DNA of 12,995 bases from JAXGTD01 sp040775095 (GCA_040775095.1 JAXGTD010000122.1:1-12995); one strand, 5' to 3'. Shown: positions 1 through 7,322, counted from the stretch's first letter. Notes: generated by a model not told the origin, from the sequence alone. Numbers and translations: made by a program.

Positions 1-76
1 CCCTCCTACAGGCAGAAGGGGTTCCCCGGCCGCGATGGCCTGCCCGAGCGATGCCGGCGGGTGCGCAACCCCACCC

Positions 77-146
77 GTGGGAGGCCCGCTCCGCGGGGCG
101 ACTGGCCTCGGGCCGGAAGGGTCGCGGCGCGCAGCGCCCCTCCTAC
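77..146. repeat. BIME-like REP pair, copy 1
   Basis: Plus-oriented REP at 77-102 (GTGGGAGG head, stem CCCGC/GCGGG around TCC) and minus-oriented REP at 121-146 (reads GTAGGAG on the minus strand, stem GGCGC/GCGCC), separated by 18 bp. The outer ends are complementary, so the 70 bp could also fold as one long hairpin. Confidence 0.8.
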
Positions 147-213
147 AGGCAGAAGGGGTTCCCCGGCCGCGATGGCCTGCCCGAGCGATGCCGGCGGGTG
201 CGCAACCCCACCC

Positions 214-285
214 GTGGGAGGCCCGCTCCGCGGGGCAACTGGCCTTGTGGCCGGGAAGGGTCGCGGCGCGCAGCGCCTCTCCTAC
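214..285. repeat. BIME-like REP pair, copy 2
   Basis: Second copy of the pair: plus-oriented REP at 214-239, minus-oriented REP at 260-285. The internal spacer is 20 bp rather than 18, and a few bases differ from copy 1 (GGGGCAAC instead of GGGGCGAC; CCTCTCC instead of CCCCTCC). The last few bases diverge (CCTACGGG), which marks the right edge of the array. Confidence 0.8.
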
Positions 286-320
286 GGGCGGAGCCGGCGG
301 CAGGTTGCCGCGATCCGATG

Positions 321-335
321 ATTGGCCGTGCCAAT
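321..335. repeat. Short perfect hairpin between the repeat array and the PAS-EAL stop codon
   Basis: ATTGGC, a 3-base loop CGT, then GCCAAT: a 6-bp perfect stem located 3' of the minus-strand gene ending at 402. No T-tract follows on the minus strand, so it is not a convincing intrinsic terminator. The rest of 286-401 shows nothing recognisable. Confidence 0.35.
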
Positions 336-401
336 GCTCAGCCGCGATCGTGGCAGCCCGGTGGCGGCAGCCAAGGGCCCGCGGGCTGGAAGCCGCGCCG
401 C

Positions 402-3400
402 TCAGCCGACAACGCGACCGATACGCGACAACGCGGGGCGGCGGTGCAATCGCAGCGCCTGTTCGAAGGCCTCATCGAGTACGTGGCGCAATGCCTCGAC
501 ATCCGTGGGCCCGATCAGGATCTTGAACACGCCACCGCGGTTGATCGAATCGGCGACGACTCCGGCATCCCCCGGCCGCGCCGCAAGGATGCGCACCACG
601 TCGGGATACAGCAGGCGCAAATGTTCGGCGATGCCAATGCCGGAACCCTCGAGGGCATCCTGGTCGATGAGCGCGACGGCGACATCCTCGACGAGGACCG
701 TCTGCATGATGGTCTCCATCGCAAGTTGCGTGGCGTCGTGGGAAAACACCTTCCACCCGATCTCTTCCATCCACGCGCGCAGTGCATCGCGCGTGGAGTC
801 GTCGGGAATGACCAGCAGCAGATGTCGCCCCGGTGCACGTTCCAGGTCCGAGGTCTGCATCAGCGGCCGTCCGGCTCCCAGCAGAGCCGCGAGATCCTCG
901 GCCGGCATGGGTCGCCCGAGCAGGAAGCCCTGCACCTGGTCGCAGCCCTCCTGCGCCAACATGCGCAGTTGGGCCTGCGTCTCGACCCCCTCGGCGACGG
1001 TGCGGATGCCGAGGTTGCGGGCCATCGACAGGATCGCGCGCACGATCGCGGCATCGGCCGGCCGATGGGTCATGTTCGTGATGAACCCGCGGTCGATCTT
1101 GAGGCAGTCCAGAGGGAACCTCGCCAGGTAGCTGAGGCTCGAATATCCGGTGCCGAAGTCATCGAGCGCGACACCGACACCGAGGGCCCGAATGCGCTCG
1201 ATCTCGCGTAGGGCCTGCTCCGGGTCGTTCAGCAGCACACGCTCGATGACCTCCAGCTCCAACAGGGCTGGGGAGATCTTGTAGCGGGCGAGCAGCATCG
1301 CGACGTCATCGGCGAGTGTCCCCGCGGCAATCTGCGGCTCGGCGATGTTGACCGCGACGGTCACCGGCGGCAGACCGGCATCGCGCCAGGTGCGCATTTG
1401 ACGCAGCACCGCGTCCAGCACCCAGCGCCCGAGCGGAAGGATCAGATCGCTCCCCTCCGCGATTTCGATGAACAGGCCGGGCAGCACCCACTCCTCGCCG
1501 CGGCGCCAACGCAGCAGGGCCTCGGCAGAGCGGATCATCCCCGTGCCCAGGTCGACCAGCGGTTGGAAGAAGACAACAAAATCGCCATGCTCCAACGCCC
1601 GTCGCAGAGCACCCTCTAGCTCCAGACGCTGCGCTGCCGCGCGCGTGATCTCAGGGCGATAGAAAGCGATCGCGCGTCGCCCGGTCTGGCGCGCCTGCAG
1701 TAGTGCCGTGGCCGCGTTGCGAAGCAACTCGGATGCATCGGCGGCATCGTCCGGATAGATCGCGACCCCCACCGACACGCTCAGGGCAAGGGTGCGCCCC
1801 CCTGGGGCATCCACGGGCTTGCAGCAACTGGTCTGATAGCGGGCGGCCAGCGACGAGGCGGCCGCAAAGCCCGCATCGACCTCGGCGACGACGACGAAGG
1901 TCTCCTCGCTGAGCCTGGACACCAGATCGCCGGGCTCGACCACCGCGGCCAGGCGCTCGCCGGTCTGCTGCAGCACCCTGTCGCCAAACACCTGCCCCTG
2001 GCTGGCGAGCACTTCCTTGTAGTGGTCCAGCTCGACATAGAACACGCCGATGCGTTGCTTCTGAGCCGCGGCCGTGTCCACCGCCTGCGCCAGGCGCGCG
2101 CGCAGCAGTCGCCCGTTGGCCAGGCCGGTGAGGGGGTCGTGATGGCTGAGGTACTCGACCTCCTCGGCGGAGCGGCGCGCCTCGGTGATATCGCTGAAGA
2201 TACCGACATAGTTCACGAGCGCGCCGCTCGCATCGCGAATGGCGTTGATGCTCATCCATTCCGGGTAGATCTCACCGTCGCGACGCCGATTCCAGAGCTC
2301 TCCCTGCCACCGCCCGGTCTGCACCAGGGAGGCCCACATGTCGCGATAGAAATCGGTGCCCTGGATGCCCGATTGCAGGATGCGGGGGTTCTTGCCGATC
2401 ACCATCTCGGGCGGATAGCCCGTAATCGCGGTAAAGGCCGGATTGACCGCAACGATGTTCGCCTCCGGATCGGTGATGGTGATGCCCTCGGCCGTGTTCT
2501 CGAAGACCGCGGTGGCCCGCCGCTGCGTCTCTTCGTTACGGTGCTGCTCGGTCAGGTCGCGGATGACGACCAACAGCGCGGCGCCGCCATCGAGCTGGAT
2601 GGGGCTGGCGCTGACCTCGGCCGGAAAGGTCTCGCCGCCGCGACGGCGGTGTTGCCATGAAAAGCGCACCGAACCGCTTTCGGGGGTCACGCGCTGGAAG
2701 ATCTCTGCCTTGTCCGCCGATGGCGTCCCGTCGGGTTGAAGCTCCGGCGACAGCTCGGCGGGGTGCATCTGCGCGACCTGCGCTGGCGAATCGAAACCGA
2801 ACATGCGCGCCGCCGCGGGATTGCACAGCGAGATGCCATGGCCGTCGTCGAGCAGCCACATGGCGTCCAGGGACGTCTCGAACAGGGCCCGATAGCGCCG
2901 TTCGCTGTCCTGCAGGGCTCGCCGGGCCCGCTTTTCGTCGGTGATGTCCAGCAGGGTGCCGAAGCTGCGAACCGGCCTGCCATCCACCCCCCGGACATGG
3001 CGTACCCGCTGCCGCACCCAGCGCACCTCTCCGTCCGAGCGCAGGATGCGGTGCTCCATGTCTTGCGGGGAACCCGTCACAACCGAGCTCTCATAGCCGT
3101 TCATCACCGCATCGCGGTCGTCCGGGTGGATCAGCAGATGGACGTCGTCCTCGCAGACTTGGAAATGGGCCGGGTCCACTCCGAAGATGCGGTAGGTCTG
3201 CTCCGACCAAACAAGCTGGCAACCGGCGATGTCGAATTCCCAGCTACCGAGACCGGCGATGGTCTGCGCCTCTGCCAGCAGCGTACGGGCGCGGTGCAGC
3301 TCGGTCACGTCGCGCGCACAGGCAAGGACACCGAGCAGCTCGCCATCTGGCCGGCGGTAGGGTGTGCCGAGCGTGTCGAATAGCCGGCGGCGGCCGTCTG

Positions 3401-4064
3401 GGAAGCGGTGCCAGACGTCGACGTGCCGCGTCTCACCGGTGGCAATGGTCTCCCGATCCAGCGCCCGCAACCGCTCGGCCTTGGCACGCGAGAACAGCTC
3501 ATGATCGGTCTTGCCAACGATCTGTTGGGGGGTGACGCCGAGCATTGCGCTCACCGCCAGGTTACAGCCCAGATACTGCCCGGTGGCATCCTTGAAGCAG
3601 ATCAGGTCCGGGGTCGAGTCGAGCACGCCGCGCAGCCGCGAGCGCTCCTCGCAAAGCGCCACCTCGGCCAGGTGGCGGACGCTGACGTCCTCGACGGCGA
3701 CGACCACCCGTGGCGGTCCGTCCCCGATGAGCGGGTACACGCGCATCCCAAACCAGGCCGGTTGCCGTGCGCCCGGGCAGGGATACTCCATCGAGAAGCC
3801 GTCCGATTCGCCAGCGATGACCGCGCCAATACCCGCCACCGCGCGCGCGGCGTCCGCCGGGCCGAGGCCACGGCCCCCGCCGCAGAATCCCAGAGCATGG
3901 CCCGCTGCAAGGAGGTCGAGCAGGTTGCAGGGCGGCAGATTCGACGGCAACCTGGTCCGCCAGGCCCGATTTGCCGACAGGATCGCCCCCTTCGCATCAA
4001 TGACCGCGATACGGACTGAAAGGGCGTCAAGGACACCACCAGCGAGCGTCTGGCCGTCAAACAT
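402..4064 (-). CDS. Multi-PAS sensor with degenerate GGDEF, EAL c-di-GMP phosphodiesterase and C-terminal receiver-like domain
   Basis: 1220 residues. Predicted to degrade c-di-GMP in the cytoplasm under control of sensor domains; no signal peptide or membrane segment is visible. Approximate order: PAS-like 10-128, PAS 140-255, PAS 265-378 (GLGSWE and HPDDR typical of the PAS_3 fold), PAS 386-505, PAS 512-630, GGDEF 635-800, EAL 815-1065, receiver-like 1080-1200. The GGDEF signature reads SEETF (719-723), so cyclase activity is unlikely. The EAL site looks complete: E848 of EALLRW, N906, E938, D968-D969 in DDFGTGYSS, K989, E1025, E1028 and Q1045. The last domain resembles receivers with an ID pair near 1133-1134, but the conserved KP lysine position is G1185. 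The start was set at M-F-D-G because the preceding 55 codons lack family-like sequence and a promoter lies about 50 bp upstream. The Shine-Dalgarno is weak. The ligands sensed are unknown. Confidence 0.93.
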   Translation of the reverse strand: MFDGQTLAGGVLDALSVRIAVIDAKGAILSANRAWRTRLPSNLPPCNLLDLLAAGHALGFCGGGRGLGPADAARAVAGIGAVIAGESDGFSMEYPCPGARQPAWFGMRVYPLIGDGPPRVVVAVEDVSVRHLAEVALCEERSRLRGVLDSTPDLICFKDATGQYLGCNLAVSAMLGVTPQQIVGKTDHELFSRAKAERLRALDRETIATGETRHVDVWHRFPDGRRRLFDTLGTPYRRPDGELLGVLACARDVTELHRARTLLAEAQTIAGLGSWEFDIAGCQLVWSEQTYRIFGVDPAHFQVCEDDVHLLIHPDDRDAVMNGYESSVVTGSPQDMEHRILRSDGEVRWVRQRVRHVRGVDGRPVRSFGTLLDITDEKRARRALQDSERRYRALFETSLDAMWLLDDGHGISLCNPAAARMFGFDSPAQVAQMHPAELSPELQPDGTPSADKAEIFQRVTPESGSVRFSWQHRRRGGETFPAEVSASPIQLDGGAALLVVIRDLTEQHRNEETQRRATAVFENTAEGITITDPEANIVAVNPAFTAITGYPPEMVIGKNPRILQSGIQGTDFYRDMWASLVQTGRWQGELWNRRRDGEIYPEWMSINAIRDASGALVNYVGIFSDITEARRSAEEVEYLSHHDPLTGLANGRLLRARLAQAVDTAAAQKQRIGVFYVELDHYKEVLASQGQVFGDRVLQQTGERLAAVVEPGDLVSRLSEETFVVVAEVDAGFAAASSLAARYQTSCCKPVDAPGGRTLALSVSVGVAIYPDDAADASELLRNAATALLQARQTGRRAIAFYRPEITRAAAQRLELEGALRRALEHGDFVVFFQPLVDLGTGMIRSAEALLRWRRGEEWVLPGLFIEIAEGSDLILPLGRWVLDAVLRQMRTWRDAGLPPVTVAVNIAEPQIAAGTLADDVAMLLARYKISPALLELEVIERVLLNDPEQALREIERIRALGVGVALDDFGTGYSSLSYLARFPLDCLKIDRGFITNMTHRPADAAIVRAILSMARNLGIRTVAEGVETQAQLRMLAQEGCDQVQGFLLGRPMPAEDLAALLGAGRPLMQTSDLERAPGRHLLLVIPDDSTRDALRAWMEEIGWKVFSHDATQLAMETIMQTVLVEDVAVALIDQDALEGSGIGIAEHLRLLYPDVVRILAARPGDAGVVADSINRGGVFKILIGPTDVEALRHVLDEAFEQALRLHRRPALSRIGRVVG

Positions 4065-4116
4065 GGAGCAGTCCGCGGAAAGGAAGGCCGGGACACCTGG
4101 CGGTTGAGGACCGTGG

Positions 4117-4145
4117 AGTATTGCAAGACCGCGGGAGACTGGCAA
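4117..4145 (-). promoter_or_regulatory. Putative sigma70 promoter of the PAS-EAL gene
   Basis: On the minus strand TTGCCA (4140-4145, five of six consensus bases) and AATACT (4117-4122, four of six) are separated by exactly 17 bp. Transcription would begin near 4110, giving a leader of about 45 bases before the chosen ATG at 4064. It supports that start over the upstream GTG at 4229, which lies 5' of this promoter. Confidence 0.5.
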
Positions 4146-4282
4146 CGGAAAGTGACAGGTTACCCGACGCCGAGTCGAGCCGTTTTGCACCCGGCCCCAG
4201 AATGACGCACCGCTTTCGCCGGCCGTCACGCGCTGCGGCGTCGGCCGCGTTATCTACATGGACCTGGCCGTAGCGGATCCGC

Positions 4283-5254
4283 TCAGCGGCCTCCAAAGGT
4301 GTCGCAGTCGTCGAGATCCCCGCCGGCAAAGCCCTGACGGAACCAGTGCACACGCTGCGCGGAGCTTCCATGGGTGAAGCTGTCCGGGACCACGTAGCCC
4401 ATCGCGCGCTTCTGCATGCGATCGTCCCCGATCTGCGCCGCGGCATTGATGCCCTCCTCGAGGTCGCCCTCCTCCAGGATGTTGCGCGCCGCCTGCGCAT
4501 GATGCGCCCAGACACCGGCCAGACAATCGGCCTGCAGCTCGAGCTTCACCGAGAGTTGGTTCGACGTCGACTCCCCGGCGGCACGCTGGGCGCGGGCGAC
4601 CTGCTCGGAGATACCGAGGAGCTTCTGCACGTGATGCCCGACCTCATGGGCAATGACGTAGGCTTGTGCGAAGTCGCCGGGGGCGTGGTAGCGGTTGCGC
4701 AGCTCATCGTAGAAGGACAGGTCGATATAGACCTTCTCGTCCGCCGGGCAATAGAAGGGCCCCAAGGCGGCCTCCGAGAGCCCACATGCGGAACGCACGG
4801 CGTCGGTAAACAGGACCAGCCTGGGTTCCCGATAGCGGGCGCCGCCGTCAGCAAAGATTGCGTTCCAGGTATCCTCGGTGTCGGCCAGGACCACGGAGAC
4901 GAAATCGGCCAGCTCGTCGCGGCGGCCTCGCGACAGCCCCGGGACAGCGCCTGGGACCTCGCTTGGAAACCATTCGCCGCCCGGCCGGGTGCCCGGCGGC
5001 ACGGCACCGACATCCGCTGGCGATCGCGTCTCGGTCGTCATTGGGCCGCCTGGTCCGAGCAGCAGGCTCGGGTCAACGCCGAACAACAATGCCACCACGA
5101 TCACGACGACCAGACCCAGACCTCCGCCGGCGGCCGTGCGGCGTCCGACCGGCATGCGCCGACCCGTGGGCAGCCGCACCCGTCCGCCTTCACCGTAAGA
5201 CCCATCGCGACGGTCTTCGATGTTGTCACTGCGTCGGCCGCTTCTCCAGCGCAT
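4283..5254 (-). CDS. ypfJ: Neutral zinc metallopeptidase, YpfJ family
   Basis: 323 residues. The protein has a short, very basic cytoplasmic N-terminus (1-40), one membrane anchor (about 43-60, GLVVVIVVALLFG) and a catalytic domain facing the periplasm. The zinc motif HEVGHH is at 203-208, followed by the family block LELQADCLAG (238-247), where E239 is the likely third ligand, and by GDDRMQ and VVPDSFTHG near 277-296, ending in a CDTF motif. Length and motif order match the putative neutral zinc metallopeptidase family; its substrates are poorly known. The reading frame is open upstream to 5545, but the start at 5254 is chosen because MRWRSGRRSDNIEDRR is the family-like N-terminus and GAGG sits 8 bases before it. 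It lies 218 bp upstream of the PAS-EAL gene on the same strand and is divergent from the hemerythrin gene. Confidence 0.95.
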   Translation of the reverse strand: MRWRSGRRSDNIEDRRDGSYGEGGRVRLPTGRRMPVGRRTAAGGGLGLVVVIVVALLFGVDPSLLLGPGGPMTTETRSPADVGAVPPGTRPGGEWFPSEVPGAVPGLSRGRRDELADFVSVVLADTEDTWNAIFADGGARYREPRLVLFTDAVRSACGLSEAALGPFYCPADEKVYIDLSFYDELRNRYHAPGDFAQAYVIAHEVGHHVQKLLGISEQVARAQRAAGESTSNQLSVKLELQADCLAGVWAHHAQAARNILEEGDLEEGINAAAQIGDDRMQKRAMGYVVPDSFTHGSSAQRVHWFRQGFAGGDLDDCDTFGGR

Positions 5255-5352
5255 GGATTGACCCTCGGGGAATGGTCGGTTCAGGAAACGCGGACAGGGG
5301 CACTCGGGCGTCTGGGCGAGAGCATAACCCGCCACCAGATCCGATTCGACCA

Positions 5353-5384
5353 CTTGGTGAGAGGAATCCTCCTCTCGCCCAAGC
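5353..5384. repeat. Inverted repeat in the leader of the zinc peptidase gene
   Basis: GGTGAGAGGA (5356-5365), loop ATCC, TCCTCTCGCC (5370-5379): ten pairs with one T-G wobble, extendable outward to CTTGG/CCAAG if one C bulges. The right arm (5372-5380, CTCTCGCCC) is also perfectly complementary to GGGCGAGAG at 5314-5322, so two mutually exclusive hairpins are possible in minus-strand RNA, 60-130 bases before the start at 5254. A role as operator or attenuator is only inferred. Confidence 0.45.
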
Positions 5385-5549
5385 GCCCCCGGACAGACGC
5401 CGGGCAGATGCCTTCCTGGTCGTGGATCCGCGCGCGAACCGAGAACGCGGTATCCGATTCGCCTTACGTCCACTCGCGCGGTGAGCAAGCATGCCGGGCC
5501 ACCCCTGGCGCAAATGGGGAACGTCTGCGATCGGCCCTTCCCCAAGCCC

Positions 5550-5579
5550 TTGACAAGTCAATCCAGGTCACAAGAGACT
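5550..5579 (+). promoter_or_regulatory. Possible promoter / operator for the hemerythrin gene
   Basis: A perfect TTGACA -35 box (5550-5555) lies 115 bp before the hemerythrin start. The best -10 is poor (GAGACT at 5574-5579 with an 18-bp spacer, three of six). The box is itself part of an inverted repeat, TTGACAAGTCAA (5550-5561), so a regulator may bind over it. The spacing between the TTGA and TCAA arms (4 bases) is shorter than in FNR/DNR-type sites (6), so that family is not supported. Confidence 0.3.
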
Positions 5580-5669
5580 CGTTCCCCGTCCACCTCGGTG
5601 GGCAAGGGCTCGACCAGCATCGAACCCGGCCCCGAGATCGGCCTTCGAACCACGCCGACGAGGAAACCC

Positions 5670-6098
5670 ATGAAGATCTCCGACCTGTTGCGCGAGGACC
5701 ACGCTCGAGTCGAGCGCCTGATCGTTGAGCTCGACACCTGGGACGCGGACGAGCTGCAACGGGGATTCAACACCTTCCGCAAGGCGCTCCAGCGCCACAT
5801 GTTCGTTGAAGAGTTGGCCGTCTTCACCTTCATCCGTACAGAGCATCACGTCGAGCTCAGCTGCATGCCGACGCTTCAGCAACAGCACGATGAGATCCTG
5901 CTGCTGCTCGATCAGATGGACGAGACCCGGCACCAGTCACCACCCATGGACGTCGCCCCCCTGAAGCACGCGCTGCTCGCCGCCCTTGACGAGCACCGGC
6001 GATTCGAAGACGAGGAGCTCTATCCTCGGTTCGATGCCGATCTCGGCGAACAGCAAAAGCGCACCATTCTGCTGCGCCTGCAGGCCTGCATCGACTGA
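5670..6098 (+). CDS. Hemerythrin-like domain protein
   Basis: 142 residues, soluble and cytoplasmic (no signal peptide), close to the usual length of a single-domain hemerythrin-like four-helix bundle. Such proteins bind a di-iron centre and act in oxygen, nitric oxide or peroxide sensing or iron handling. Candidate ligands follow the family spacing: H11 in EDHARV, H43 and E47/E48 in RHMFVEELAVF, H73 in QQHDEI, and H109 with E113/E115 in DEHRRFEDEELYPR. GAGGA (5660-5664) lies five bases before the ATG. It is followed 109 bp later by the codirectional YceI gene and is divergent from the zinc peptidase gene, which suggests a shared stress setting. The physiological ligand cannot be told from sequence. 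Confidence 0.92.
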   Translation: MKISDLLREDHARVERLIVELDTWDADELQRGFNTFRKALQRHMFVEELAVFTFIRTEHHVELSCMPTLQQQHDEILLLLDQMDETRHQSPPMDVAPLKHALLAALDEHRRFEDEELYPRFDADLGEQQKRTILLRLQACID

Positions 6099-6164
6099 CC
6101 GCCCCGCCGCCGGGCCGGCCATCGCACGGTTGATCGGGCCCATCATCGCCCCCAACAGCGGGAG

Positions 6165-6177
6165 GGTCGGACCGACC
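6165..6177. promoter_or_regulatory. Perfect 13-bp palindrome upstream of the YceI gene
   Basis: GGTCGG, a single central A, then CCGACC, 31 bp before the YceI start and between it and the hemerythrin stop. Its 11-bp core GTCGGACCGAC recurs, read on the other strand, at 7081-7091. An operator is possible; the regulator is unknown. Confidence 0.3.
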
Positions 6178-6207
6178 TACCACCTCATCTCACCCATGGA
6201 GACTCCA

Positions 6208-6813
6208 ATGCACCAATCGACACGACGTCCTGCCCTGTCCGTTCCGCTGCTGCTGTCCGCCATCCTGCTCAGCGCCCCGGCCATCGCGGGCTGGAACCTC
6301 GACCCGCAGCGCTCGCATCTGGCCTTCATCACGATCAAGGCCAAGGACATCGCCGAGGTCCACAGCTTCACCGTGATGGAGGGCGGCATCGCGGACGATG
6401 GCCAGGTTCAGGTCGCTCTGATGCTCGACAGCGTCGAGACGCTGGTCCCGATCCGCAACGAGCGCATGCGCGAGGTCCTGTTCGACACGACCGATTACAA
6501 GGACGCAACGCTGACGGCGAAGATCGATCCGGCCCTCGTCAATGACATGGCCGTGGGCGAGATCCGCGTCATCGAGGCCGAGGGGAGTCTCTCCCTGCAC
6601 GGGCAGACCCAGCCGATGACGCTGCAGGTGCAGGCAGCCAAGGTGGCCGATGACAGCCTGATGGTCGCGAGCAGCAAACCGCTGGTCGTCGACGCGGCCA
6701 AGTTCGGCATGAGCGACGGGGTGGAGAAGCTGCGCGAGATCGCAGGGCTCGACAGCATCAGCAACGCGGTGCCAGTCAGCTTCGTGATGACGTTCGTCAA
6801 GTCGGCAGATTAG
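6208..6813 (+). CDS. yceI: Exported YceI-family protein
   Basis: 201 residues. A Sec signal peptide is clear: basic start (MHQSTRRPA), hydrophobic core (LSVPLLLSAILLS), likely cleavage after A-I-A near residue 27. The mature part begins WNLDPQRSHLAFITIKAKD and has the YceI plan: SVET, then MR..LFD...Y.DATLTAKI, then a LHGQTQPMTL segment near residue 135. YceI proteins are periplasmic beta-barrel lipocalin-like proteins that bind polyisoprenoid or other amphiphilic molecules. The start at 6208 is preferred because GGAG (6198-6201) lies six bases before it; an in-frame ATG at 6196 has no Shine-Dalgarno and would only add four residues. Two hairpins follow the stop. It may be cotranscribed with the hemerythrin gene, though the 109-bp gap with a palindrome also allows its own promoter. 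Confidence 0.94.
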   Translation: MHQSTRRPALSVPLLLSAILLSAPAIAGWNLDPQRSHLAFITIKAKDIAEVHSFTVMEGGIADDGQVQVALMLDSVETLVPIRNERMREVLFDTTDYKDATLTAKIDPALVNDMAVGEIRVIEAEGSLSLHGQTQPMTLQVQAAKVADDSLMVASSKPLVVDAAKFGMSDGVEKLREIAGLDSISNAVPVSFVMTFVKSAD

Positions 6814-6855
6814 GGACCATGCCGATCAAATGCCGACCTGGCATTCGATCAGCTC

Positions 6856-6884
6856 GCGAGCCGGAAACCGCGTTTTCGGCTCGC
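6856..6884 (+). terminator. Hairpin 3' of the YceI gene, possible terminator
   Basis: A 13-bp stem (6856-6868 with 6872-6884, loop CGC) including one G-U pair that exists only in plus-strand RNA, 42 bp after the YceI stop. It is stable and correctly placed to end that transcript, but no T-tract follows (CTCCATTTCC), so it may only stabilise the 3' end. Confidence 0.45.
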
Positions 6885-6887
6885 TCC

Positions 6888-6915
6888 ATTTCCAGTCACT
6901 TGGGTGACTGAAAAT
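6888..6915 (-). other. Second hairpin, fully paired only in minus-strand RNA
   Basis: Arms 6888-6899 and 6904-6915 around TTGG form 12 pairs; the one non-Watson-Crick pair is C-A in plus RNA but U-G in minus RNA. This suggests, weakly, a minus-strand transcript or a relic of one. The core CAGTCAC/GTGACTG is perfect. Confidence 0.35.
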
Positions 6916-7322
6916 GCCGGGCCTGGGCGGCGGTCTTGCGCGCGATTCCTGAGGAGACGCGTGCAGCGAGGCGCGGCTCGCGCGATGCACCCCTGCGCGG
7001 ACCGTCGGCCTGATCTGCGAGGATCGGTGCCGCTCGACGACGGGGCCATTGCCAACGCCCTCGACATCATCAACGGCCTTGTCGGTCCGACCTGACCGGT
7101 CGCCCATTCCCCGACGGGGCTCGACGCAAAAGCCACACCAGGCAATCCCCTTCCCCTGATCCAGGGAGCGCCGTTCCGCGGACCGCCGCTCCCGGTACGA
7201 CACGACACGATTGTCGCAAAATCTCACGACGCATCTGCGCGGAGAGTCGACAATAGAGGTGCCCCGACCGTCAACTCGATTCCTGGCAGGCACGTCTACC
7301 ACCGCTGGAGGACCGAACACAC

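Larger units (their letters stand above)
1..285. repeat. Tandem array of paired inverted REP-like elements (BIME-like)
   Basis: About two copies of a long unit lie head to tail: the text at 1-137 recurs from 138, and a third, diverged start appears near 277 (period 137, then 139 bp). Each unit holds two short hairpins of one family in opposite orientation. One begins GTGGGAGG (77-102 and 214-239); the other, read on the minus strand, begins GTAGGAG (121-146 and 260-285). Positions 1-9 are the tail of a further minus-oriented copy, so the array continues left of the window. GTAG/GTGG heads before a GC-rich palindrome are the known hallmark of REP elements mobilised by RAYT (TnpA-REP) transposases; no RAYT gene is in this window. 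The array lies 3' of the PAS-EAL gene, a usual place for REPs. Confidence 0.85.
5255..5669. other. Divergent intergenic region between zinc peptidase and hemerythrin genes
   Basis: 415 bp with no credible gene. It must hold the promoters for both flanking genes. Visible structure: a strong inverted repeat at 5353-5384 with a competing arm at 5314-5322, and a TTGACA box at 5550-5555 facing the hemerythrin gene. No clear -10 element is seen for either direction. Confidence 0.6.

Noticed and set aside
1..285. CRISPR array
   Set aside because: Spacers between copies are themselves repeated, and the repeat units are 137-139 bp with inverted hairpins, which fits REP pairs and not CRISPR.
51..1211. 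386-codon plus-strand frame starting in the repeat array
   Set aside because: It reads through the repeat units and antisense to the EAL and receiver-like domains; composition is that of a shadow frame.
4065..4229. Longer start of the PAS-EAL protein at a GTG at 4229
   Set aside because: The added 55 residues look random, and the best promoter (4117-4145) lies within them, so they would not be transcribed.
4272..4283. AGCGGATCCGCT palindrome at the zinc peptidase stop codon as a terminator
   Set aside because: It is a 12-bp palindrome with no loop and no T-tract, and overlaps the last codons; probably coincidental.
5255..5545. Longer start of the zinc peptidase at 5545
   Set aside because: The added 97 residues are unlike the family and would put a long Cys/Pro-rich segment before the membrane anchor; the start at 5254 has GAGG at suitable spacing.
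4346..5728. 460-codon plus-strand frame across the zinc peptidase gene
   Set aside because: It overlaps a certain metallopeptidase on the opposite strand and runs through the intergenic region into the hemerythrin gene in another frame. The translation shows no domain.
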